Shown: piece by piece, positions 20,066 through 27,539 of the stretch
Layout of the letters: every line of letters starts with the position of its first letter
Numbering within the stretch: position 1 is the stretch's first letter
Assembly: GCA_016787415.1 (NCBI GenBank)
Contig: JAEUUT010000143.1
Location: forward strand, 1 to 64,000
DNA from: Saprospiraceae bacterium
GTDB lineage: Bacteria > Bacteroidota > Bacteroidia > Chitinophagales > Saprospiraceae
DNA: 64,000 nucleotides
Direction: 5' to 3'
Notes under the pieces: generated by a model
Seen by the model: the letters and a program-made list of their open reading frames with translations, nothing else
What the model was told of the DNA's origin: nothing
Database searches by the model: none
Made by a program: the position numbers and the translations under genes

Positions 20066-21826
20066 ATGGAACTACAGGTAAAAAAAATAAACATTGAAAA
20101 TTGCACTCGAATTGCAGTTACTAATGCACAATTTGACCCAGCCTTTCCGGCAAAAATGAAACAAGTGAAAGGATGTTACTTTTCGCCGGAAATAAAAGCC
20201 TGGATCATGCCATATACCAAAGAAGCCTGGGGCGTTTTCAAAAGTGTATTTGAGGGTATTCCCGTGAAAAATATGCCCTGCGAGATAGCGACAGTTCCCG
20301 AATCAACTCAACTAACTGCATCCTGTGAAGCCAGAAATCAAGATCAAGATTCAAGGGTTGTTGTTTTGCCGAATTATTTCACACCTGCGGAATCAGTGTC
20401 TGCTATGCCTGAAACATCTGGTGAGCACCTTATCATTCGGTATTGTTCTGAAAAACCTGATCGTGTATTTCTCGTCGTACCGCCGCAACGCAAAGATTGG
20501 AAAAATTTCATCAATAACATACCTGGAAAATGGTGGCATTCACGGGAAAAACTATGGAGTGTGCCACGAACCAAAGAACTTTTTAAGACTTTTCAGGCAC
20601 ATTTCGAAGACAAATTGCTGATTGATCGGGAGACGTCGGTAGTGCTGCTAATACCAGAATCGGCAACGACTATTAAGTTTGATAAACAAAGTGGCAAGAT
20701 TACCATACACCCTCACCCCTGCAACCCTGACTACTGGTGCCTTGATCTGCCTGAAAATATGATCTCTACGCACCTAAGTATTATTAAAAATATACATGGC
20801 CGTCGCTGGAACATGGACTGGTATATTTGGGAAGTTCCAGGAACACAACTAACCGTGCGTTTTGTAGCGCAGTACCTGAATGAAGTGGTGGAGTGGACAT
20901 TTCAGCCCGGTGAAAATATCCCTGAAAGGCTGGTGGAGGCAGTGCCGCAGCAGAATAATTTTCTCAGGGGGCATGTTGCTGTGGCACAATATGAATCAGC
21001 GGTAACGGCCCTGGAGCAAATGCTCATGCTGAAAAGGTATAGCAGGCGTACGATCAAATCATACAAAAACTCACTTAGGCAGTTTATCATGCACTATAAT
21101 GATACCAAACCCAGTCAGATCACACGCAAGCAGATCAACGCCTATATTATGCAACTCATCCGGGACAAGCATATCACAGAGTCCTATCAGAACCAGATAG
21201 CCTGTGCCATCAAGATTTTTTATTGTGAGGTGCTTGATCAGGCAGAAAAGGTTGAGGGACTGGTTCAGGCAAAAAGACCGCAAAAAATACCGCAGGTATT
21301 AACAGAAGAAGAAGTAACACGCCTGCTGCGATCTGTCGATAATCTTAAACACAGGTGCATTTTGATGATGATATATTCCGCAGGATTGCGGCTTGGAGAG
21401 TTGACAAAGTTACGTCTGACTGATATTCAAATGAATGAACACCGCATCTTCATCCGCGATGGCAAAGGGAAAAAGGATCGATGTACCATTTTGGCCGGAA
21501 AAACAGAGGCCATCATTCGTACCTACATGGAATTGTATAAGCCAGTACACTGGTTCGTAGAAGGAGCAGACGGCGGCCCTTACAGTGATCGGAGCGTACA
21601 GGCTATTTTCACAGCAGCAAAAGAGCGTTCGAGAATCAACCCTTTGGCTACGGTACACACTTTGCGGCACTCTTTCGCCACACATTTATTGGAGAAAGGA
21701 GTTGATCTACGCTACATTCAAGACCTGCTGGGCCACGAAAGCAGCAAAACGACCGAGATTTATACCCATATCACCAAAAAAAGTTGGGATAGGATAAAAA
21801 GTCCATTAGATGATTTGGAAATTTGA
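20066..21826 (+). CDS. Tyrosine recombinase (Xer/integrase type) with an N-terminal repeat region; candidate cassette integrase
   Basis: 586 residues from ATG 20066; an in-frame ATG at 20018 adds 16 unlikely residues. Residues ~310-400 form the SAM-like core-binding domain (YSRRTIKSYKNSLRQFI). The catalytic domain has R in SAGLRLGEL, K in GKGKKDR, HTLRHSFATHLL, LGHESSKTTEIYTH with the nucleophile Tyr. The insertion between boxes typical of IntI integron integrases is not seen. The first ~290 residues hold about three diverged units with a GxxWxxxxxxWxxP pattern (GKWWHSREKLWSVP, GRRWNMDWYIWEVP), faintly HARP-like. It heads the cassette-like array and reads in the same direction. Role as its integrase is inferred from position. 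Confidence 0.9.
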   Translation: MELQVKKINIENCTRIAVTNAQFDPAFPAKMKQVKGCYFSPEIKAWIMPYTKEAWGVFKSVFEGIPVKNMPCEIATVPESTQLTASCEARNQDQDSRVVVLPNYFTPAESVSAMPETSGEHLIIRYCSEKPDRVFLVVPPQRKDWKNFINNIPGKWWHSREKLWSVPRTKELFKTFQAHFEDKLLIDRETSVVLLIPESATTIKFDKQSGKITIHPHPCNPDYWCLDLPENMISTHLSIIKNIHGRRWNMDWYIWEVPGTQLTVRFVAQYLNEVVEWTFQPGENIPERLVEAVPQQNNFLRGHVAVAQYESAVTALEQMLMLKRYSRRTIKSYKNSLRQFIMHYNDTKPSQITRKQINAYIMQLIRDKHITESYQNQIACAIKIFYCEVLDQAEKVEGLVQAKRPQKIPQVLTEEEVTRLLRSVDNLKHRCILMMIYSAGLRLGELTKLRLTDIQMNEHRIFIRDGKGKKDRCTILAGKTEAIIRTYMELYKPVHWFVEGADGGPYSDRSVQAIFTAAKERSRINPLATVHTLRHSFATHLLEKGVDLRYIQDLLGHESSKTTEIYTHITKKSWDRIKSPLDDLEI

Positions 21827-21885
21827 GGCAGTACCCTACATTTACATTGTTAAACCTCCTGTCCATGAACCTGATGCTCCCCATG

Positions 21886-22028
21886 ATTTGTCAATTGCGC
21901 AGTTGCGTCAAGCTAACCAGGTTGGTTAGCTTGACGCAACTGGCGTGTATTGATAAGTGGGTGACAAAGCGGATTTTGACGCAATTGAGTCTATATAGGG
22001 GGAATTGACGGGAAACCAGAGTTAGCGG
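21886..22028 (+). promoter_or_regulatory. Candidate primary attachment (attI-like) region
   Basis: Between the recombinase stop and the first cassette core. A 19-bp hairpin (21900-21918 with 21924-21942, 5-base loop) carries GCTAACC/GGTTAGC at its tip. TTGACGCAA occurs at 21931-21939 and again at 21976-21984, with related inverted sequence near 21886. GTTAGCGG at 22021-22028 is the left core of the first cassette. The direct repeats resemble the integrase-binding repeats of an attI site; this is inference. Confidence 0.45.
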
Positions 22029-22065
22029 CAAATAGAAAAATAAATAATCATAAAAACCAGTAGAA

Positions 22066-22707
22066 ATGAACCAACGAATAGAGGATTACTTAAGCAAACT
22101 GGAAAATGAATTGCTTTATGGCGATTGGCAATTGGTCGAGTATAGCTTAAGTTGGGCAGAAAAATTTCAATCAGCGGCTGGAGTTTATGCTGTAAAAGAG
22201 GAAGGGATTATCTGTTATGTCGGTGAAACAGGCAATATAAAAAAGAGGATGCGGGATTTGCTTGATACCAGAAACCATTCATTGAGAAGGACAATAGGAG
22301 GTTCGAGGTTTGCTGGACAGGAAGGATACGAGATGGCAACACCAAGCCGAAAGTTCCCGGCTCAATTTGAAGAAGAACTAAACAGGCTTTTCGAGGATAA
22401 TTTTGAAGTGTCCGCGATAGAAGTTCCGATAGGTAGAAAGGAACTTGAAGAAAGACTGGTCGAAAAACTCAAACCAAAATATAATACAAGAGAGAAAAGA
22501 AAGTCAGATGAATGTGAAAAGGCATATTCTGTTGCCGAGAAAAGAAAGAGCCATGGGAACGCATATAAACCGTGGTCACTCGAAGATGATGAGGAGTTGG
22601 TTCGTCTTGAAAAAGAAGGAAAATCAATTGCAGAAATCGCTTCTATATTTGGACGAAATCAAGGAGCAATCAACTCTCGATTAAATAAGATTTATGAAAG
22701 AAAATAA
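22066..22707 (+). CDS. GIY-YIG nuclease-domain protein with C-terminal Myb/HTH-like module (cassette A)
   Basis: 213 residues. AGVYAVKEEGIICYVGETGN is a GIY-YIG signature (G-V-Y ... C-Y-V-G), followed by IKKRMRDLLDTR with the conserved Arg; ERLVEKLKPKYN near residue 130-145 fits the end of the domain. Residues ~165-210 (WSLEDDEELVRLEKEGKSIA, then EIASIFGRNQGAINSRLNKI) look like a SANT/Myb-like helix-turn-helix. A DNA endonuclease with its own DNA-recognition module is likely. AT-rich; stop codon 2 bases before a degraded core-like sequence. Confidence 0.75.
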   Translation: MNQRIEDYLSKLENELLYGDWQLVEYSLSWAEKFQSAAGVYAVKEEGIICYVGETGNIKKRMRDLLDTRNHSLRRTIGGSRFAGQEGYEMATPSRKFPAQFEEELNRLFEDNFEVSAIEVPIGRKELEERLVEKLKPKYNTREKRKSDECEKAYSVAEKRKSHGNAYKPWSLEDDEELVRLEKEGKSIAEIASIFGRNQGAINSRLNKIYERK

Positions 22708-22708
22708 A

Positions 22709-22740
22709 TGCTGCTAACGGCCGCATCGCGACAAAATCTA
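22709..22740 (+). repeat. Degenerate half of an attC-like site inside cassette A
   Basis: GCTGCTAACGG (22710-22720) resembles the left core of the other sites, but no pairing right arm follows; the HTH/HEPN gene starts at once. The cassette start at 22021 (GTTAGCGGCAA) is perfectly complementary over 11 bases to the core at 23541-23551, better than to this one. This is best read as a remnant left when two cassettes fused. Confidence 0.45.
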
Positions 22741-22742
22741 CG

Positions 22743-23510
22743 ATGTTTAATTATTCAATGAAATATGGAGTATCTGAAACTGCACGGTTGTTAAGTGTAG
22801 ATAGAGATACCGTACAAACATGGGCAAGAATCTTTTCAGACTATTTGAGCCCAGACGCTAATCCAGGCAAAGGGAAAGTTCGACATTTTCTCATTAATGA
22901 TATGAGAGTGTTTGCCTACGTTTTTACCTATTGGGAAGAAAATCCAGACATTGAGAATATTAAATACGGGCTTAACGCCAATAGTCAGTTCGATGATGAG
23001 GCAATACACAATTTTATTATAAGTATTACGCCTTTATTTAGAGCTATGCCGGATGATATTGATGAAACTTGGAGGGGTGTTGTTTTTGGTGGTGAGTTTG
23101 AATTAGGAGATATTTTTACTACTGCTGAATCATTTAAACTTGCGGGTGACAAACTTGTAGAAATAGCGCACGAAAATTACGAAGAAAGGGAATTGTTTCA
23201 GCCAGCACTTTATAATTATCGCCATGCGACAGAATTATACATCAAAGCAATAGTAGGAGAGCAATTCAATCATAATCTGCTTGATTTAAAGGAAAGACTC
23301 AAAATAGTATTAAGAACTAGATTTAAAGCAGTCCTCCCTGAATGGTTTGAAAATGTTATTGAAGCATTTGATTACTCAGACCCAAACGGAACAGCATTTC
23401 GATATGGTATTACTGTACCCAAAGATGAATTGTATGCTGATATGAAGCATATAAAAACTCTTATGGACTGGCTTTCAAAATCATTTAAGCGAATAAAAAA
23501 AGCCGAATAA
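22743..23510 (+). CDS. MerR-like HTH plus HEPN-like protein (cassette A)
   Basis: 255 residues from ATG 22743; ATG 22758 is an alternative start. The N-terminus (YGVSETARLLSVDRDTVQTW) is a helix-turn-helix as in MerR-like proteins, followed by RHFLINDMRVFAYV. Residues ~140-245 are helical and contain YNYRHATELYIKAIVG and HNLLDLKERLKIV, reminiscent of HEPN domains (R-x-x-x-E...H); the canonical R-x4-6-H RNase motif is not obvious. Possible nucleic-acid-binding conflict protein. The following 32 bases lead to an attC-like site. Confidence 0.6.
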   Translation: MFNYSMKYGVSETARLLSVDRDTVQTWARIFSDYLSPDANPGKGKVRHFLINDMRVFAYVFTYWEENPDIENIKYGLNANSQFDDEAIHNFIISITPLFRAMPDDIDETWRGVVFGGEFELGDIFTTAESFKLAGDKLVEIAHENYEERELFQPALYNYRHATELYIKAIVGEQFNHNLLDLKERLKIVLRTRFKAVLPEWFENVIEAFDYSDPNGTAFRYGITVPKDELYADMKHIKTLMDWLSKSFKRIKKAE

Positions 23511-23540
23511 TTTGAATATATTGGTACCTTTTCACAATAA

Positions 23541-23612
23541 TTGCCGCTAACGTTCGCTTTCCCGTCAACCGCTCGCTGACGCGGCGGTTGACGGGAAAGC
23601 GAACGTTCAGCG
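23541..23612 (+). repeat. attC-like recombination site S1
   Basis: About 70 bp. Left core GCCGCTAAC (23543-23551), then arms TTCGCTTTCCCGTCAACCGC and GCGGTTGACGGGAAAGCGAA, right core GTTCAGCG (23605-23612). The right arm has one extra unpaired C near the core, like the extrahelical bases of attC. The right core is complementary to the left core of the next site (CGCTGAAC), as expected if the two are ends of one cassette. Confidence 0.65.
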
Positions 23613-23641
23613 AAACGAAAAAATTAAAATAAATAAATAAT

Positions 23642-24118
23642 ATGACTAACCCACAAAAGGAAAAAAAGAATTTGGTCGGTTGGATACTTGCTTTCGTAGC
23701 AGGGCTTGCGTTATTGCTTCAAAACGTCAAATCAATTCATGATTTTATTTTCCCTGACCAAGCGACCTGTGAGGATACAGTTGCAAAGGTGAAAATAAAA
23801 AAGGCAGAGTTTGAAGGTGCTGATTTTCAAATAATCAAGGCTGATTTGATTTCAGAAACAAAGACCCTGATTGAAAAATATTATACGTTAGATAATTGCA
23901 AAAACCCAGCAACTAATGATGAAATAAAAATAATAAAAACAAGATTAATTAAAATCATTTCCGAAGATTTAGATGCACTAAGCATGGAGTATTCTGAATC
24001 ACTAAACACTAACCTGATTTCTCATATTAATCTACTGGATATAATATGTCGATTGAGTGGTGATTGTTCTATTGAAGAAAAACAAAGTTTGGAAGACCTA
24101 AAAAAGAACATAAAATGA
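23642..24118 (+). CDS. Small single-pass membrane protein, unknown (cassette B, gene 1)
   Basis: 158 residues. One membrane segment near residues 12-30 (LVGWILAFVAGLALLLQNV), then a soluble, mostly helical part with three cysteine-containing stretches (DQATCEDTVAKVKIKKAEF, DNCKNP, ICRLSGDCS). No family recognised. It overlaps the next gene by ATGA, so the three genes of this cassette are translationally coupled. Confidence 0.65.
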   Translation: MTNPQKEKKNLVGWILAFVAGLALLLQNVKSIHDFIFPDQATCEDTVAKVKIKKAEFEGADFQIIKADLISETKTLIEKYYTLDNCKNPATNDEIKIIKTRLIKIISEDLDALSMEYSESLNTNLISHINLLDIICRLSGDCSIEEKQSLEDLKKNIK

Positions 24119-24840
24119 AAGATTTTACATTGGGTTTTATCTCATTGGCTGTTGCCTTAATGATGTATAATTGCTCCTTAACCATAGGGAAGCATAATAC
24201 TACTGGCGTGAATGTTGGTGGAACCCAAACGGTTATTGCGCCTCCAAGCGAACTGAATAATTACATTCAATATGTTACGACAATAAAGGAAGGAGATAGA
24301 AACATCTACTACCCAAACTCAATAACCAATAATTTTTCTACAAACTACATCAATGAAAACATTACTTACCATGAAAGCCATTTGCAAAGCCTAAAAGACG
24401 AAAAAGTCAGAATTGAGTCCGATAGCATCGAAAATAAAATCAAATTTCAACAAGGCAAAATAAAAAAAACAAAATACCTTCAAGAAAAAAATGAGAATTC
24501 AAATCGATTGAAAGACAATCGGTCAAAAACCGAAAAATTTAAGAGGGCTTCTACTGAATGGCAAAAACTACTCCCCAAAACTCCCTTGCCATCAGATAAG
24601 AAACCACAACCCGAACAAGAAGGCGAAAGGCAAGTAATCCCTCTTCAACCCCGAATTGAAGGCGGTAGCCATATGTTTAAGCAATCAGAAGTTGGGTTTG
24701 AATTCAATATTGTCATACTTAATGGCACAACTGATTATCCAAACCCTGACGGCTCCTACTTCGCTAACCCTATAAAATCTGGCGACAAAATAACTTTCAA
24801 AAATACAAAAACAAATCAATTTCGTGAATTTCAATATTAA
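24115..24840 (+). CDS. Putative lipoprotein with coiled coil, unknown (cassette B, gene 2)
   Basis: 241 residues. The N-terminal hydrophobic stretch ends ALMMYNCSLTIG, compatible with a lipobox Cys at about residue 20. Residues ~80-150 are charged and probably coiled coil (ESDSIENKIKFQQGKIKKTK), followed by a proline-rich linker (LPSDKKPQPEQEGE). The C-terminal ~60 residues look like a small beta domain (GFEFNIVILNG). Overlaps both neighbours. Function unknown; probably acts at the cell envelope with the other two. Confidence 0.6.
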   Translation: MKDFTLGFISLAVALMMYNCSLTIGKHNTTGVNVGGTQTVIAPPSELNNYIQYVTTIKEGDRNIYYPNSITNNFSTNYINENITYHESHLQSLKDEKVRIESDSIENKIKFQQGKIKKTKYLQEKNENSNRLKDNRSKTEKFKRASTEWQKLLPKTPLPSDKKPQPEQEGERQVIPLQPRIEGGSHMFKQSEVGFEFNIVILNGTTDYPNPDGSYFANPIKSGDKITFKNTKTNQFREFQY

Positions 24841-26800
24841 AGTCCCCTCGACCGTACTCGCTTTTTTCTTCACGTTAAACTTGTTTTCCAAAAACATAGA
24901 AGTTTATGGTTTTTACCCGCTTTGGGAGAACAAAGAAAGTCAATCATGGGAAGTAGAAAGCCTTTACAATTCTTTCAGAGACTCTCTTTTAAACCCTTAT
25001 AAAAAGGTAAAAAAGAAGCCCACAATTATAGGCGATATTTCTAAATTGATTGAACGTTTAGAAACCCCAATTAAGAATGTCGATGATGCTACCTGCGTCA
25101 TTGGTTTCTATTTTTTTGACGAATACGGAAATATCGTACTTGATATTTTTCGATTTGACAGAAAATTTATGACTATACATTCGTGTCAAAAAGTTGAGAT
25201 TAACGTAAATTCTAAAAACAACAATTACCACGATGTGGCTAAACTGTTAAATGATAAAACCTATTTGTACTATCGTTCAGACGATAGAAAAAACCTAATT
25301 TTCCAATACTTACTTCCATACCAAGCGGAGTATTACTCAAAACACGTCTATTCTGTTGGTTTAGATAGTGCAAAATTGAGCCTGATTGATTTTGATAGAG
25401 AAATGAAAGTTAATGGCAAAATAAAGGGAAAAGATGTATTCAATGAGATAGAGAAGACGTTAAGTTTGAAGCCAACGGCTTTTCACAAGGCAGGAGGATA
25501 TGGCATTATCGATATTCTAGAAGGCAAATATCCAAACGACGAAAAACTTCATAAGTATAACATTAAATATAGAATCTTTTTTTCCGAACACCCGATTCTT
25601 TATGGATATATTAAAGCAGCAGAAGCATATAAAGTTTACAATTCTACTCCAACAAATTCTTCTAGGAAAGTTGAGCATAGAAAGACGTTTGAAAACAGAT
25701 TATATGAATTTTTAGACTCTATTGATAAAGGAAAAGTTTCTCAAAATGAAATCAATTTTTTTCTGCAAAATGGAAGGGACGTTCATGAAATCAGGAACGA
25801 ATTTGTTATTCGGGCAGACCAGATTCTTAAATGTGACCAAAACAAAGAATATGCAGAGCAGGCTGTAAAAGAAGGCTTGGTGGATAAAGCCATATTTCAT
25901 TATTACAACATGGTGAAATTTTGTGGTGGTTTAGAAAACTACGATGAGTTAAAGAAGTTGTTTTCAGGTAGAGAAGGAATATATAATAACCTTATTGAAA
26001 AGGCAAATAAGGAAAAGGAAAACGGCAACTATCAAAGTGCTATGAAGTTATTGCTTCAAGCAGAAAAAACGCTCCCACATATGCCTTCAAATAAGAATAA
26101 AATTAGTGAAGTTGAGAACCTGATAATAGAGTCCAATAAAACACTGCCTCCAAGCGAGCAATTTGAAAAGAATACTGAACTGAAAATACAAGTACTTGAA
26201 AATCAGTTGTCAAACATGATTTACAATACTTACAAATACAAAGTCATTGACCGTTCAATATCAATAACAAGGAATGGTCAAACTATTACTATCAAATTCA
26301 CCCCTGAAAATTCAGGTTTAAACATGGCGGCAGAAGTGAGTTATTACCCAGTAGGTAAATTCACTTACGATATGGAAGAAATAGAGAACAATTTAATTGT
26401 TACCGCTGTACATTCCATATCTGAATTCTTTTCGACAACGAATGAAAATGGAGTGGTTTCACGCCCTTATACTGAATTAATATTAAATGGCTCTGCCGAT
26501 TTAACCCAATTCAAAGGAGCCGTTGCAACATCATCCGAGTATGCTACTCTCGAAACTATGGTAAAACCTTGTAACACGGGAGATGAGCCAAAATCGCTCA
26601 AAGAATTAAGGAAAAGCACCGCATCTGATGAAGAAAAAAATTTAGCGCTTGCATATTTGAGAGCCTATCACAAGCAACAAAGAATTTTATCAAAATGCGG
26701 AGGCGAGATTTCAAATTCCAGTTTGTGTGCAAAAGTCATAGAGGGCAGTACAAAGAATCGTTCAGTATTAATAATACTTCAAGTCACTTTGAATAAATAA
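24824..26800 (+). CDS. Large secreted/periplasmic protein with weak OmpA-like C-terminus, unknown (cassette B, gene 3)
   Basis: 658 residues, apparently from GTG 24824, overlapping the previous gene by 17 bases; the residues from there form a signal peptide (VPSTVLAFFFTLNLFSKN). The N-terminal ~330 residues are unrecognised. Residues ~340-440 look like helical TPR-like repeats (AVKEGLVDKAIFHYYNMVKF, KENGNYQSAMKLLLQAEKTL). The C-terminal ~150 residues (ELILNGSADLTQFKGA, NLALAYLRAYHKQQRIL, RSVLIILQVTL) vaguely follow the OmpA-like peptidoglycan-binding pattern; this is weak. The stop codon abuts the next attC-like core (26801). Confidence 0.6.
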   Translation: MNFNIKVPSTVLAFFFTLNLFSKNIEVYGFYPLWENKESQSWEVESLYNSFRDSLLNPYKKVKKKPTIIGDISKLIERLETPIKNVDDATCVIGFYFFDEYGNIVLDIFRFDRKFMTIHSCQKVEINVNSKNNNYHDVAKLLNDKTYLYYRSDDRKNLIFQYLLPYQAEYYSKHVYSVGLDSAKLSLIDFDREMKVNGKIKGKDVFNEIEKTLSLKPTAFHKAGGYGIIDILEGKYPNDEKLHKYNIKYRIFFSEHPILYGYIKAAEAYKVYNSTPTNSSRKVEHRKTFENRLYEFLDSIDKGKVSQNEINFFLQNGRDVHEIRNEFVIRADQILKCDQNKEYAEQAVKEGLVDKAIFHYYNMVKFCGGLENYDELKKLFSGREGIYNNLIEKANKEKENGNYQSAMKLLLQAEKTLPHMPSNKNKISEVENLIIESNKTLPPSEQFEKNTELKIQVLENQLSNMIYNTYKYKVIDRSISITRNGQTITIKFTPENSGLNMAAEVSYYPVGKFTYDMEEIENNLIVTAVHSISEFFSTTNENGVVSRPYTELILNGSADLTQFKGAVATSSEYATLETMVKPCNTGDEPKSLKELRKSTASDEEKNLALAYLRAYHKQQRILSKCGGEISNSSLCAKVIEGSTKNRSVLIILQVTLNK

Positions 26801-26890
26801 CGCTGAACAACGGATGTACGTCCATGCCGCCGAAAGCCAACGCACAAAGCCAACGCACGGCGGCACGGGCGTACATCCAACCGATGGGCG
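26801..26890 (+). repeat. attC-like recombination site S2
   Basis: 90 bp. Left core CGCTGAAC (26801-26808); paired arms GGATGTACG (26812-26820) with CGTACATCC (26870-26878) and TGCCGCCG (26825-26832) with CGGCGGCA (26858-26865), separated by small internal loops. The apical loop has the tandem AAAGCCAACGCAC AAAGCCAACGCAC. Right core GATGGGCG (26883-26890) is preceded by CAACC. It is complementary to the left core of S3. Confidence 0.65.
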
Positions 26891-26909
26891 TAACAAAAAA
26901 AATAAAAAT

Positions 26910-27539
26910 ATGATAAACATAAATAAAATCAAGCAACTAATATCAGAAGGCAAAACCGCTGAGGCAATTAGTTTCTTAAAGTCAATAAATTTCGAGGATA
27001 ATTCCAAAGAAGTTGAATTGATAGCCCTTTCATCGAGGTTTAAAAGATTTGAATATGAAAAACATGGAAATCTGACAGACCCGGGTGATTTGGAGAGAGA
27101 GTTAAATAAAATTAATGCAGCCTTGTTACATTTTATAAATGAACTGTCTGACAGCGAAAAAACGAAGCAAAAAAACAGCATTAGATTTGCTTGGGGTATT
27201 GCAGCAGGCACAATAGGCGTTTTGGCAAGCATAGCAGGTTTTTCTGGTTACACGTTGAAGGATTTCAAGTCCACCCAAAGACCTCTTGAAAAAGATAGTT
27301 TAATACACCAAGTTCCCGCTACTAAACTAACTGTACCATCAAACCAAATAGACAAAGCAAAGCCAAAGGTTATCACTAATCAACCGCAAGAGAATGTACC
27401 AGTACGACAACAGCAAAATACAAATTCAATTTCTGTTGGAAGGGACAACAACGGAATAATTGACCAAAAAAATAATCAAGGAGACGCAAGTACAACCATT
27501 ACCATACCTATGCCAGCAAAAAAAGATGAAAAAAATTAA
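26910..27539 (+). CDS. Effector-associated-domain-like (EAD11-type) membrane protein (cassette C, gene 1)
   Basis: 209 residues from ATG 26910; an in-frame ATG at 26814 runs through the recombination site and is rejected. Residues ~5-80 (IKQLISEGKTAEAISFLKSI, LIALSSRFKRFEYEKHGNLT, LERELNKINAALLHFINEL) follow the pattern I associate with effector-associated domain 11, a small helical adaptor that couples bacterial conflict-system components. A membrane segment follows (GIAAGTIGVLASIAGFSGY, ~93-111), then a disordered tail ending DASTTITIPMPAKKDEKN. Overlaps the next gene by 14 bases. The EAD call is from memory of the pattern and needs a profile search. Confidence 0.55.
   Translation: MININKIKQLISEGKTAEAISFLKSINFEDNSKEVELIALSSRFKRFEYEKHGNLTDPGDLERELNKINAALLHFINELSDSEKTKQKNSIRFAWGIAAGTIGVLASIAGFSGYTLKDFKSTQRPLEKDSLIHQVPATKLTVPSNQIDKAKPKVITNQPQENVPVRQQQNTNSISVGRDNNGIIDQKNNQGDASTTITIPMPAKKDEKN

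Noticed and set aside
20066..21826. Classical integron integrase IntI
   Set aside because: The segment between the catalytic Lys region and the HxxR box has no IntI-type insertion; the domain resembles the common Bacteroidetes Xer-like recombinases.
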